Source: JBCBDX01 sp038529265 (GTDB taxonomy: Bacteria > Pseudomonadota > Alphaproteobacteria > Rhizobiales > Rhizobiaceae). Taken from it: DNA of 64,000 bases. Of this stretch, positions 51,336 through 60,720 are shown one piece after another. The stretch's first letter is position 1. The number at the start of each line of letters is the position of its first letter. The notes below the pieces were generated by a model. It saw nothing but the letters and a program-made list of their open reading frames with translations, was not told where the DNA came from and searched no databases. A program made the position numbers and the translations under genes. The stretch spans positions 248,001 to 312,000 of the forward strand of contig JBCBDX010000002.1 in NCBI GenBank assembly GCA_038529265.1. The letters are read 5' to 3'.

Positions 51336-52292
51336 ATGACAAATGCACCAACCTTTGCACCCTTTGTGCAACGCCATTTGATCGGCCTTAAAGGCCTGCA
51401 TTATCCCGATATTGAAAATCTTTTAGAACGGGCCGAAGCTGCTGTGGAGCTGTCGCGCCAACGTGAAAAGAAGCGCACGGTTTTTCGTGGCCTGACCCAG
51501 ATTAATCTGTTTTTCGAAGCCTCAACGCGAACACAGGCTTCCTTCGAGTTGGCGGGCAAGCGGCTTGGTGCTGACGTCATGAATATGTCGGTTGCGTCGT
51601 CATCGGTGAAGAAGGGCGAAACACTTCTCGATACAGCCATGACGCTCAACGCTATGCACCCCGACATATTGGTAGTGCGCCATGCATCCGCGGGAGCGAG
51701 CGCACTTTTGGCGCAGAAAGTCGCTTGTTCGGTCGTCAACGCTGGCGATGGCGCGCATGAGCATCCAACCCAAGCTCTGTTGGATGCGTTGACGATACGC
51801 CGCCACAAGGGCCGTCTGGACGGCTTAACGGTCGCCATTTGTGGTGACATTCGACATAGCCGCGTCGCCCGCTCCAACATCGTCTTATTGAACACGATGG
51901 GCGCACAGGTACGCGTAATTGGGCCTTCCACGCTGATGCCGCCCGGTATCGCTGATATGGGTGTTCAGGTCTTCACCAGCATGGAGCAAGGACTCAAAGG
52001 GTGCGATGTCATCATGATGTTGCGGCTTCAACGCGAGCGCATGGCCGGCGGCTTTGTGCCGTCTGTACGCGAATATTTCCGGCATTTCGGTTTGGATAAA
52101 TCGAAGCTCGCGCATGCCAAACCGGACTGTCTCGTCATGCATCCGGGCCCGATGAACCGGGGGGTCGAAATAGCCTCTGATATAGCTGACGGGCCTCAAA
52201 GTGTGATCGAAGAACAGGTGGAAATGGGGGTTGCCGTGCGCATGGCTGTCATGGAAGCACTCCTTGAAGCGTCTGGCAGGGTTGCGCAATGA
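51336..52292 (+). CDS. pyrB: Aspartate carbamoyltransferase catalytic chain
   Basis: 318 residues. It condenses aspartate and carbamoyl phosphate in pyrimidine synthesis. The carbamoyl-phosphate site FFEASTRTQASFELAGKRLGAD, the HPTQALLD segment with an upstream GDGAHE, VAICGDIRHSRVARSN, and the C-terminal VMHPGPMNRGVEIASDIADG are diagnostic. The stop overlaps the ATG of the next gene (ATGA), tying it to the dihydroorotase-like partner. No pyrI regulatory subunit gene is present, which fits a class A type arrangement in which ATCase pairs with a PyrC-like protein. Confidence 0.97.
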   Translation: MTNAPTFAPFVQRHLIGLKGLHYPDIENLLERAEAAVELSRQREKKRTVFRGLTQINLFFEASTRTQASFELAGKRLGADVMNMSVASSSVKKGETLLDTAMTLNAMHPDILVVRHASAGASALLAQKVACSVVNAGDGAHEHPTQALLDALTIRRHKGRLDGLTVAICGDIRHSRVARSNIVLLNTMGAQVRVIGPSTLMPPGIADMGVQVFTSMEQGLKGCDVIMMLRLQRERMAGGFVPSVREYFRHFGLDKSKLAHAKPDCLVMHPGPMNRGVEIASDIADGPQSVIEEQVEMGVAVRMAVMEALLEASGRVAQ

Positions 52293-53599
52293 TTCAGGAC
52301 GCCTCACCAAAGGTATTTACCAATGCGCGGATTATCGATCCTTCTCGCGATTTGGATGAAACTGGAACTTTAATTATCGCCGATGGCCGTATCGTGGCTT
52401 GCGGTGCGGATGCGAACAATCAGGGCATTCCAACCGGGGCGCAGGCCCAAGACTGCGCCGGACTAGCCATAATCCCCGGTTTGATTGACATGCGAGTGCA
52501 TATTGGTGAGCCGGGCGGTGAACATCGCGAAACGATCGCGTCTGCCGGTCGCGCCGCCGCTGCCGGTGGCGTCACCTCAATGGTTATGATGCCCGACACC
52601 AAGCCAGTGATCGATGATGTGGCGTTAGTCGAGTTCATCATGCGGACAGCCAGGGACAATAACACCGTACGCGTACTACCGGCAGCTGCATTGACACTTG
52701 GTCTTGAAGGCCGGGAGATGAGCGAGATCGGCAATCTCTTGGACGCCGGTACAGTGATGTTCACCAATGGTCGCAACACGCTCCGCAACGCAGCCGTAAT
52801 GCGCCGCGCCCTTACCTATGCGCGCGATTTCGAGGCAGTGGTCGACCATGAGACGGCTGATCATGACCTTGTTGCAGATGGTGTTATGAATGAAGGATTG
52901 TTCTCGTCATGGCTCGGACTGCCGGGCATTCCGCGCGAGGCTGAGCTGTTGCCATTGGAACGCGATTTGCGCCTGGCGGCCCTAACCGGTGCTGCCTATC
53001 ACGCTGCCAAAATCTCTTGCGCACTATCAACGAAAGCGATTGCAACGGCTAAAAATGAAGAGATGGACATAACCGCAGGTGCTTCGATCCATCATTTGAC
53101 CCTCAATGAAAACGATATTGGCGAGTATCGGACTTTCTTTAAAATGTCCCCGCCATTGCGTTCTGAAGATGACCGACAAGCGATGATTGAGGCGCTTAAG
53201 GATGGGACACTGGACATCATCGTCAGCGATCACGATCCGCAAGATGTCGACACCAAGCGTCTGCCATTTGCTGAAGCCATTGATGGTGCAGTGGGCTTGG
53301 AAACGCTATTGAGCGCAGCGCTGCGTCTCCACCATGACGGCTCCGTGCCGCTGAAAACCATCATCGCTGCCATGACCTGGAATCCTGCCAGACGCCTGAA
53401 ACTTGATTACGGCACACTGCAGCCCGGCAGACCAGCTGACTTTGCCATCGTTGATCTGGAAAAGCCTTGGGTGCTCGATCCAGACAGGTTGCATTCAAAA
53501 TCCAAAAACACAGCCTTCGACGGCGCACGCTTTTCGGGTCAGGTACAAGCAACTTACGTTGCAGGGCGCGAACTATTCCGGCTTGAGGAGCATGGTTAG
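52289..53599 (+). CDS. pyrC: Dihydroorotase-like protein, probably the non-catalytic partner of PyrB
   Basis: 436 residues, start overlapping the pyrB stop by 4 bases. The amidohydrolase fold is clear, but the first metal site normally reading DxHxH reads D67-M-R69-V-H71, so the first histidine is arginine. Later ligands remain: H in VVDHETADHDL, H in SIHHLTLNE and D in IIVSDHDPQD. In other Rhizobiales I recall DMRVFIGEPG, lacking both histidines; here the second one is kept. Activity is therefore doubtful, and a structural role in an ATCase-pseudo-DHOase complex is likely. plsY begins at the next base after the stop. Confidence 0.88.
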   Translation: MIQDASPKVFTNARIIDPSRDLDETGTLIIADGRIVACGADANNQGIPTGAQAQDCAGLAIIPGLIDMRVHIGEPGGEHRETIASAGRAAAAGGVTSMVMMPDTKPVIDDVALVEFIMRTARDNNTVRVLPAAALTLGLEGREMSEIGNLLDAGTVMFTNGRNTLRNAAVMRRALTYARDFEAVVDHETADHDLVADGVMNEGLFSSWLGLPGIPREAELLPLERDLRLAALTGAAYHAAKISCALSTKAIATAKNEEMDITAGASIHHLTLNENDIGEYRTFFKMSPPLRSEDDRQAMIEALKDGTLDIIVSDHDPQDVDTKRLPFAEAIDGAVGLETLLSAALRLHHDGSVPLKTIIAAMTWNPARRLKLDYGTLQPGRPADFAIVDLEKPWVLDPDRLHSKSKNTAFDGARFSGQVQATYVAGRELFRLEEHG

Positions 53600-54196
53600 A
53601 TGGATAGTGTTTTCACACAGATTATCGTGTTCGCAATAGCTGGTTATGCGGCTGGCTCGATCCCTTTTGGTCTCCTGCTAACAAAGGCAGCTGGCCTTGG
53701 CGATATTCGTAATATCGGTTCGGGCAATATCGGTGCAACCAACGTCCTTCGCACAGGCAATAAAGGCCTGGCTGCGCTGACACTGTTACTGGATGCCATC
53801 AAAGGAATGATACCCGTTCTGATCGCCACGCAGTTTTCGGTTGAAGCGAGCCTTGCCGCCGGGCTGTTTGCGTTTTTGGGGCACCTTTATCCCATCTGGC
53901 TTCAATTTAACGGCGGCAAGGGCGTTGCCACCTTTGCCGGGATTTCACTCGGTTTTTCGTGGCACGTGTTGGCACCCTTTGCACTGACCTGGATTTTGAT
54001 TGCGTTCTTGACGCGCTATTCGTCATTGGCTGCGCTGATCGCATCTGCGGTCACAACAATAGCCCTTTTCTATGTAGGCGAGAACGCAATCGGCGGGCTT
54101 TATGTTTTGCTTTTCGCGCTTATAGTGTGGAAACACCGCGCTAACATCGAAAGGTTGCGGGCGGGAACAGAAGGCAAGATCGGGCATAAGGGCTAG
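53600..54196 (+). CDS. plsY: Acyl-phosphate glycerol-3-phosphate acyltransferase
   Basis: 198 residues, a polytopic membrane enzyme. It transfers acyl groups from acyl-phosphate to glycerol 3-phosphate, the first step of phospholipid synthesis. The three conserved cytoplasmic loops are present: GSIPFGLLLTK with GSGNIGATNVLRTGNK, then QFNGGKGVATFAG, and later ALIVWKHRANIERLRAGTE. It directly follows the pyrC-like gene without a gap, and a hairpin stands between its stop and dprA. Confidence 0.96.
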   Translation: MDSVFTQIIVFAIAGYAAGSIPFGLLLTKAAGLGDIRNIGSGNIGATNVLRTGNKGLAALTLLLDAIKGMIPVLIATQFSVEASLAAGLFAFLGHLYPIWLQFNGGKGVATFAGISLGFSWHVLAPFALTWILIAFLTRYSSLAALIASAVTTIALFYVGENAIGGLYVLLFALIVWKHRANIERLRAGTEGKIGHKG

Positions 54197-54203
54197 GGCA
54201 AGC

Positions 54204-54221
54204 CCCCTGCCCAAGCAGGGG
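54204..54221 (+). promoter_or_regulatory. Hairpin between plsY and dprA, covering the likely dprA ribosome site
   Basis: CCCCTGC (54204-54210) pairs with GCAGGGG (54215-54221) around CCAA. No T-run follows, so it is not an intrinsic terminator. The right arm holds the AGGGG that would serve the TTG start of dprA at 54230, so the stem could reduce dprA translation. Inference only. Confidence 0.35.
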
Positions 54222-54229
54222 CGAAGATA

Positions 54230-55384
54230 TTGGGGCAAACAACGGACGCGGGCGGTACGCCCAGCGCTATGCAATTTGAACTGGACGACCAGCAACGCAT
54301 CGCATGGCTAAGGCTCATCAGGTCCGAAAATGTAGGTGCAGCAACGTTCCGCGATCTCATTAACCATTGCGGCTCCGCGCAAATCGCTTTGGAAATGCTT
54401 CCACAACTTGCCAAGCGTGGCGGGCGGCTCTCCAAAGTCAGGATCACCACGCAGGAAGAAGCAGAAGCCGAACTAGAAGCAATCCGAAGATATGGTGCAC
54501 GCATCGTCGGTATCGGTGAGCCGGACTATCCGCCTTTACTGCGACAGATCGAACATGCACCGCCAATGGTAACAATCAAAGGTAACGCTCGAATTTTTAG
54601 CCACCCTGCAATTGGCATTGTGGGGTCGCGCAACGCTTCCATGGTCGGCATAAAAATGGCTGCAAAACTTGCAACGGATTTGGGCTCTGAGGGCTTTTCC
54701 ATCATATCGGGTCTGGCGCGCGGCATTGATCGCGCCGCGCACGAAGCCGCACTACCACGCGGAACGGTGGCTGTTATGGCCGGTGGTATCAATTGCCCCT
54801 ACCCGCCAGAAAACGAGACACTTTTGCATCAAATAGAAAGTGATGGTCTTGGTTGTTCGATCACCGAACAACCATTTGGCACCGAACCACGAGCCCGAGA
54901 CTTCCCAAAACGCAATCGCCTAATTGCCGGCCTTTCAATTGGCTTGATTATTGTTGAAGCAGCTATGCGATCGGGTTCACTGATCACTGCACGATTGGCT
55001 GGCGAAATCGGACGTCAGGTGTTTGCCGTACCCGGTTCGCCGCTCGATCCACGCGCAGCGGGCACCAACGGACTTATACGAGATGGTGCAACATTAGTTA
55101 CACGCGCTGACGATGTGCTCGAAGCGATCAACCCAACTCTTGACCAAGGTGATGGTTCCCATCAGCAACCATCGCTCCTTGAACCAGACGACACTTTCAC
55201 GATGCCACCGCCCGAGACGGTACGCGAGCAGATTTTATCACTGCTCGGGCCTACACCGACCGATGTTGACGATATCATTGCTGAAACCAGCGCCAGACCG
55301 TCCGAAGTCTTCCTGGTTATACTCGAACTTGACCTAGCAGGCCGCATCGAGCGTCACTCAGGCAACCGCATTTCTTTGATCTAA
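54230..55384 (+). CDS. dprA: DNA-processing protein DprA
   Basis: 384 residues from a TTG at 54230 with AGGGG upstream; an ATG at 54269 (371 residues) is a good alternative. DprA loads RecA on incoming single-stranded DNA during transformation. The N-terminal RIAWLRLIRSENVGAATFRDLI is the SAM-like domain; the Rossmann-like core shows GIVGSRNASMVG, GLARGIDRAAHEAAL, YPPENETLLHQI, PRARDFPKRNRLIAGLS, EAAMRSGSLITARLA and VFAVPGSPLDPRAAGTNGLIRDGA. A C-terminal winged-helix-like region (ILSLLGPTPTDVDDIIAETSA) is present. Its end overlaps the small convergent gene by 27 bases. Confidence 0.95.
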   Translation: MGQTTDAGGTPSAMQFELDDQQRIAWLRLIRSENVGAATFRDLINHCGSAQIALEMLPQLAKRGGRLSKVRITTQEEAEAELEAIRRYGARIVGIGEPDYPPLLRQIEHAPPMVTIKGNARIFSHPAIGIVGSRNASMVGIKMAAKLATDLGSEGFSIISGLARGIDRAAHEAALPRGTVAVMAGGINCPYPPENETLLHQIESDGLGCSITEQPFGTEPRARDFPKRNRLIAGLSIGLIIVEAAMRSGSLITARLAGEIGRQVFAVPGSPLDPRAAGTNGLIRDGATLVTRADDVLEAINPTLDQGDGSHQQPSLLEPDDTFTMPPPETVREQILSLLGPTPTDVDDIIAETSARPSEVFLVILELDLAGRIERHSGNRISLI

Positions 55385-55579
55385 AGGTTTTGGCCCGTTT
55401 GTACGGCCGGGACGTTGCCCACGCGCAATGTCACTTGCCTCGACATAAGCCATTTCGATGAGGTAGGTGAGCATGTCATAGCGCTCTGCCTCTGCCATTG
55501 TTCTCATTTCGCCCAGCATGGATTGAATGTAACGCAATCGCTCCATGCGCATTTTTCGAATGTCATTCCGTTGCATCAT
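55358..55579 (-). CDS. Small helical protein of unknown function
   Basis: 73 residues from the ATG at 55579, which has GAGG about 6 bases before it; a longer frame reaches 55612. The sequence is Met- and charge-rich and predicts two helices (RKMRMERLRYIQSMLGEMR and ERYDMLTYLIEMAYVEASD), followed by a Pro/Gly tail. There is no signal peptide or membrane segment. The coding-like composition, Shine-Dalgarno and regular helix pattern support a real gene; I do not recognise a named family. It overlaps the end of dprA by 27 bases and is divergent from topA. Confidence 0.7.
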   Translation of the reverse strand: MMQRNDIRKMRMERLRYIQSMLGEMRTMAEAERYDMLTYLIEMAYVEASDIARGQRPGRTNGPKPLDQRNAVA

Positions 55580-55794
55580 GTGCCCTCGTAGATGCTCAGC
55601 TTGACCGCCCACGTTAGACGTATCACCTTTAAGTTGTATGGCAATACCTATAATTACTTAAGCGTGAATTCTTGTTGCGCTTTTTGTCACCCACTTTGAA
55701 GTTATGGACACGTCACACCCTTGACCAATTGCCATGCGACAGCCATGTGTCGGCGCGGACGCGGTTAAATTGCCCGCAGAAATTATGGAAATTC

Positions 55795-58437
55795 ATGGAA
55801 GTCGTTGTCGTTGAGTCGCCTGCAAAGGCCAAAACAATCAACAAGTATCTTGGTAGAAACTACAAGGTTCTTGCCTCTTTTGGGCATGTGCGAGATCTGC
55901 CCGCAAAAGATGGATCGGTGCTCCCCGATGAAGATTTCGCTATGTCTTGGCAGGTTGATACAGCCTCCAATAAGCGCCTGAACGAAATCGCCAGCGCTGT
56001 GAAGGATGCTGACGGCCTTATTCTTGCAACTGACCCTGATCGCGAAGGCGAGGCTATTTCCTGGCACGTGCTGGAGGTTCTCCAGAAGAAGAAGGCGATC
56101 AAGGACAAACCCGTTAAGCGGGTCGTGTTCAACGCAATCACAAAAAAAGCTGTCACTGACGCGATTGCTGATCCTCGCGATATCGACGCGCCCTTAGTCG
56201 ATGCCTATCTGGCTCGCCGTGCGCTTGATTATCTGGTTGGATTCACGCTCTCACCCGTTCTTTGGCGCAAACTTCCCGGTGCGCGCTCAGCTGGACGCGT
56301 TCAATCGGTGACGCTTCGTTTGGTATGTGATCGCGAAGTAGAGATCGAAAACTTCAAACCGGAAGAGTATTGGTCCGTTATCGCAACACTGCAAACCAAC
56401 GACGGCTCAACATTTGAAGCACGGCTATCTGCCTTTGACGGTGACAAGATTGGCAAGATGTCAGTCACAAATGGCGAACAAGCCAACACGATCAAGGCGA
56501 TGCTGGAGAGCGCAGATTTCAAGGTTGCTTCCGTAGAAGCCAAGCCGGTGCGACGCAACCCACCGGCACCGTTTACGACTTCCACGCTGCAGCAAGCGGC
56601 TTCCGGCAAACTCGGCTTTGCGCCCGCGCGCACGATGCAGATCGCTCAGAGGCTCTATGAAGGCGTTGATCTTGGCGGAGAAACAACCGGCCTTATCACA
56701 TATATGCGAACCGACGGCGTGCAGATGGCTCAGGAAGCCATAACGGCAGCGCGAGACGCCATTGGCGCCAAGTTCGGCAGCAACTTTGTACCGGCCAAGC
56801 CCCGTGAGTATTCATCCAAGCAAAAGAACGCGCAGGAGGCGCATGAGGCGGTTCGCCCGACCGATTTCACGCGTTCGCCGGAAGACCTGAAGGGCGTGCT
56901 CGAAGATGAGCAATACAAGCTTTACGAGCTAATTTGGCGCCGCGCCATTGGCAGCCAAATGGAAGCCGCTCAAATGGAGCGTACAACAGTCGAAATCGAA
57001 GCAACAGGCCAAGGCAAGACCGCTGGCCTTCGTGCTTCTGGTACGGTTGTGACATTTGAAGGTTTCTTGGCGGCATATACTGAGCATAAGGACGATTCCA
57101 AGCGAGATGACGATAATGATGACAGCGACAGGCGCTTGCCTGCGCTCGCTCAGTCTGATGCACTGTCCCGCGAAAAGGTTGAAGCAGGGCAGCATTTCAC
57201 CGAGCCGCCGCCACGCTACTCGGAGGCCTCACTGATCAAGAAGATGGAAGAGCTTGGTTTTGGACGTCCTTCCACCTACTCAGCGACGCTTTCAACGCTC
57301 AAAGACCGGGAATATGTGCGCCTTGAAAAGCGTGCGCTGCACCCGGAAGCCAAAGGGCGGCTGGTCACTGCATTCTTGCAGGACTTTTTTGAGCGTTACG
57401 TGGAGTATGATTTTACGGCTGGGTTGGAAGAAAAGCTCGATCTTATCTCCGACGGTAAGCTGCTTTGGAAAGATGTCCTGCGCGACTTCTGGAAAGAGTT
57501 TTCCGCTCATGTCGACCAAACCAAAGAATTGCGTATTACCAACGTCCTCGATGCGCTGAATGAACGACTTGAGCCGCTCGTGTTCCCGGTGCGCGAAGAT
57601 GGGTCTGATCCACGCATCTGCCCGAAGTGCGGTACTGGCAATCTAAGCCTCAAACTTGGCAAGTTCGGATCGTTCGTGGGCTGCTCCAACTATCCCGATT
57701 GCAATTTCACGCGGCAACTTGGCCAAGAGGGTGAAGGCGATGGCGCAGACTTGAATGATGGGCCTAAAGTCCTTGGCAAAGACCCCTTTACAGACGAAGA
57801 GATTACGTTACGTACGGGACGGTTTGGACCCTATGTTCAGCGCGGCGATGGCAAAGAAGCCAAACGCGCAAGCCTGCCCAAGGGCGAAAACTGGAAGCAG
57901 GAAGCGATTGATCACGAGAAGGCTCTGGCGCTCCTTGCCCTACCCCGCGACATTGGTGAGCATCCGGAAACGGGCAAGATGATTTCTGCGGGTATCGGGC
58001 GCTACGGTCCGTTTGTTTTGCATGATGGCAGCTATGCCAATCTTGAAACCGTCGAAGATGTTTTCACGGTCGGCTTGAACCGTGCTGTTGCGATCATTGC
58101 AGATAAGGCTGCAAAAGGTGGAGGTCGCGGGCGCGGTCAGGCCGCGGCAGCTCTCAAAGAACTTGGCGAGCACCCCGAGGTCGGCGGCCCGATAACCGTT
58201 CGCGATGGTCGCTATGGACCCTATGTTAATCATGGCAAGATCAACGCGACCATTCCCAAAGGCACAGACCCGATGTCGGTAGATCTTGCAGCTGCCGTTG
58301 CCCTGATTGCAGCGCGGGCAGAGAAAGCGGGCAAAAAGGTCACCGGCACAAAAAAGAAAGCGGCTGTGAAAAAGTCGACCGCCAAGAAATCACCAGCAAA
58401 GAAAAAGACGACCAAAAAAGTCGAAACTGATGGCTAA
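55795..58437 (+). CDS. topA: DNA topoisomerase I
   Basis: 880 residues from the ATG at 55795, with GGAA 5 bases upstream; the frame before it to 55672 is not part of the protein. It relaxes negative supercoils by single-strand breakage. The TOPRIM domain starts VVVESPAKAKTINKYLG and contains ATDPDREGEAISWH; catalytic Y303 lies in GLITYMRTDGVQ; FGRPSTYSATLSTL follows. One four-cysteine zinc finger (CPKCG...GCSNYPDC, about 608-635) is followed by finger-like repeats without cysteines (GRFGPYVQRGDG, GRYGPFVLHDG, GRYGPYVNHGK) and a Lys/Ala-rich tail, typical of alphaproteobacteria. Its stop overlaps rnr by 8 bases. Confidence 0.97.
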   Translation: MEVVVVESPAKAKTINKYLGRNYKVLASFGHVRDLPAKDGSVLPDEDFAMSWQVDTASNKRLNEIASAVKDADGLILATDPDREGEAISWHVLEVLQKKKAIKDKPVKRVVFNAITKKAVTDAIADPRDIDAPLVDAYLARRALDYLVGFTLSPVLWRKLPGARSAGRVQSVTLRLVCDREVEIENFKPEEYWSVIATLQTNDGSTFEARLSAFDGDKIGKMSVTNGEQANTIKAMLESADFKVASVEAKPVRRNPPAPFTTSTLQQAASGKLGFAPARTMQIAQRLYEGVDLGGETTGLITYMRTDGVQMAQEAITAARDAIGAKFGSNFVPAKPREYSSKQKNAQEAHEAVRPTDFTRSPEDLKGVLEDEQYKLYELIWRRAIGSQMEAAQMERTTVEIEATGQGKTAGLRASGTVVTFEGFLAAYTEHKDDSKRDDDNDDSDRRLPALAQSDALSREKVEAGQHFTEPPPRYSEASLIKKMEELGFGRPSTYSATLSTLKDREYVRLEKRALHPEAKGRLVTAFLQDFFERYVEYDFTAGLEEKLDLISDGKLLWKDVLRDFWKEFSAHVDQTKELRITNVLDALNERLEPLVFPVREDGSDPRICPKCGTGNLSLKLGKFGSFVGCSNYPDCNFTRQLGQEGEGDGADLNDGPKVLGKDPFTDEEITLRTGRFGPYVQRGDGKEAKRASLPKGENWKQEAIDHEKALALLALPRDIGEHPETGKMISAGIGRYGPFVLHDGSYANLETVEDVFTVGLNRAVAIIADKAAKGGGRGRGQAAAALKELGEHPEVGGPITVRDGRYGPYVNHGKINATIPKGTDPMSVDLAAAVALIAARAEKAGKKVTGTKKKAAVKKSTAKKSPAKKKTTKKVETDG

Positions 58438-60715
58438 GGCCACCAAGCCTCGCGGCCTGCCCACACGCGAGGCGATTATGGGCTTCGTGCGCGAAAACCC
58501 ACAGTTGGCCACCAAACGCGATATTGCCAAGGCCTTCAATTTGAAGGGCGATGATCGCGTCGCCCTTAAACACTTTCTAAATGAGCTCGAAGCCGACGGT
58601 ATCTTCCAGCGCCGGGGCAAGCGTTTTGCCGAGCCGGGCGCTTTGCCCTCGGTTACTGTTTTGAGCGTCACAGGCCGGGATAGTGATGGCGGGCTGATCG
58701 CGCGTCCTGTCGAGTGGGACGAAATAGAAAATGGCCCCGCACCGCTTATATCAATCTCAATTCCTAAAAAGCCGTCGGCCAAACTGGTTATCCCGGGCGT
58801 TGGCGACCGCGTATTGACGCGCATAGGTCCCGTTGGAGACGATGGACGATACACCGGTAAGGTCATCAAGCGGCTGGAAAAACGTAAGCAGGCGATCCTT
58901 GGCGTCGTCCGACGCTCGCGCGACGTCTACCGGATTGAGCCTACCGAACGCAAGCAGGATGAGTTGACCGTATCACGCGACGGCTTGGGGGATGCAAAGC
59001 CCGGCGATCTCGTGGAAATCAGCATCGTTAAGCGCGGGCGCTATGGCTTGGCCCATGCCAAGGTAGAGAGTGTCATCGGCTCACTTTCGTCAGAAAAAGC
59101 GGTATCGATGATCGCCATCCATGCCCATGGCATTCCCCACATCTTTCCAGATGAAGTTATTGCAGAGGCCGAGGCAAAACAGCCATTTGGCCCAGCTGAC
59201 AATGGCCGTGAGGATTGGCGCGATGTCCCTCTGATCACCATCGATCCGGCAACGGCAAAAGATCACGATGATGCGGTCTTTGCTGAACCCGATGCTGATC
59301 CCGCCAATGTTGGCGGTCATGTTGTTACCGTGGCTATCGCAGACGTCGCGCACTATGTGCGCCCCGGCTCTGCCATGGATCGTGAGGCACTGAAACGCGG
59401 TAATTCGGTGTACTTCCCTGATCGCGTTGTGCCGATGTTGCCGGAACGTATTTCCAACGATTTGTGTTCGCTGCGCGAAGATGAAGACCGTCCGGCGATG
59501 GCAGTGCGTATGGTTTTTGATGCTCAAGGCATTAAGATTCGGCATAGCTTCCACCGCATCTTGATGAAAAGCCACGCAAAGCTCGCCTATGAAAAGGCGC
59601 AGGCGGCAATTGACGGCGCGCCTGATGGACGCGCAAATGAGCTGCTCGACAGCGTGCTCACACCTCTTTGGGAAGCCTATCGATGCATGCTGAAGGGCCG
59701 GCAGAACCGCGAACCGCTGGAGCTTGACTTGCCCGAACGTAAAATCCTGCTGAACCAGGATGGAACGGTCGATCGCGTTGTTGTGCCCCCTCGCCTAGAT
59801 GCGCACAAGCTGATCGAGGAGATGATGATCCAAGCCAATGTCGCGGCGGCTGAAACGCTGGAAAAAGCGCGGCAGCTACTGATTTACCGCGTCCACGATT
59901 CGCCGGCGCTCGCCAAACAGGAAGCGCTGCGTGAGTTCCTGAGCACACTGGATATTCCGCTGGCACGTGGTGCGCAGCTTCGCCCCTCTGTGTTCAATAC
60001 GATTTTGAGCAAAGTTGCCGATACTGACCAAGCGCCGCTCGTAAATGCAGTCGTTTTACGCTCACAAAGCCAAGCTGAGTACGCGCCTGATAATTACGGG
60101 CATTTCGGCCTCAATTTGCAGCGCTATGCACACTTTACATCCCCTATCCGCCGCTACGCTGATTTGGTTGTTCACCGCGCACTCATCAACGCGATAAAGC
60201 TTGGGTCAGATGGTGATGGCCTTCCGGATTTGGGGCTCGATGAACTTCGTGAGGTTGCGGGTCTGATTTCCACCTCGGAGCGGCGCGCAGTCAACGCGGA
60301 ACGGGATACTGTCGACCGTTTGATCGCAGAACACTTGCACTCTCGTATTGGCGATGAGTTCGATGGGCGCGTGACTGGCATCTCAGGCGGTGGTCTTTTT
60401 GTATCCATCGAACAGTTTGGTGCCGATGGATTTGTGCCGGCAGCGACCCTTGGCGATGAATATTTCAAACATGATGAAGCCCTTCACGCGATGGTTGGTG
60501 AAGCTTCCGGGCACGGCTATCGCCTTGGTGATCCGGTTTTGGTGAAAATCAGCGAGGTTCAAGTACTTGCAGGGTCTATGCGCTTTGAAATGATCTCGGA
60601 GCCGCGTAAACTCGGCACCAGTATCAAATCGCGCCACAAATCACGACGCAGCACAAAACCAATCAAACGCAGCTTTTCCCGAAAAGGTGCGGGACGTACG
60701 AGAAAGCAACGGTAG
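58430..60715 (+). CDS. rnr: Ribonuclease R
   Basis: 761 residues, beginning 8 bases inside topA. It is a processive 3'-5' exoribonuclease that degrades structured RNA. The N-terminal winged helix (LPTREAIMGFVRENPQLATKRDIAKAF in part) and cold-shock domains precede the RNB domain with catalytic aspartates in TIDPATAKDHDDAVFAE; TSPIRRYADLVVHRAL is the conserved C-terminal RNB signature. An S1 domain follows (FDGRVTGISGGGLFVSI), and a Lys/Arg-rich tail ends the protein. The DUF983 gene starts 6 bases downstream. Confidence 0.97.
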   Translation: MAKATKPRGLPTREAIMGFVRENPQLATKRDIAKAFNLKGDDRVALKHFLNELEADGIFQRRGKRFAEPGALPSVTVLSVTGRDSDGGLIARPVEWDEIENGPAPLISISIPKKPSAKLVIPGVGDRVLTRIGPVGDDGRYTGKVIKRLEKRKQAILGVVRRSRDVYRIEPTERKQDELTVSRDGLGDAKPGDLVEISIVKRGRYGLAHAKVESVIGSLSSEKAVSMIAIHAHGIPHIFPDEVIAEAEAKQPFGPADNGREDWRDVPLITIDPATAKDHDDAVFAEPDADPANVGGHVVTVAIADVAHYVRPGSAMDREALKRGNSVYFPDRVVPMLPERISNDLCSLREDEDRPAMAVRMVFDAQGIKIRHSFHRILMKSHAKLAYEKAQAAIDGAPDGRANELLDSVLTPLWEAYRCMLKGRQNREPLELDLPERKILLNQDGTVDRVVVPPRLDAHKLIEEMMIQANVAAAETLEKARQLLIYRVHDSPALAKQEALREFLSTLDIPLARGAQLRPSVFNTILSKVADTDQAPLVNAVVLRSQSQAEYAPDNYGHFGLNLQRYAHFTSPIRRYADLVVHRALINAIKLGSDGDGLPDLGLDELREVAGLISTSERRAVNAERDTVDRLIAEHLHSRIGDEFDGRVTGISGGGLFVSIEQFGADGFVPAATLGDEYFKHDEALHAMVGEASGHGYRLGDPVLVKISEVQVLAGSMRFEMISEPRKLGTSIKSRHKSRRSTKPIKRSFSRKGAGRTRKQR

Positions 60716-60720
60716 TAGCG

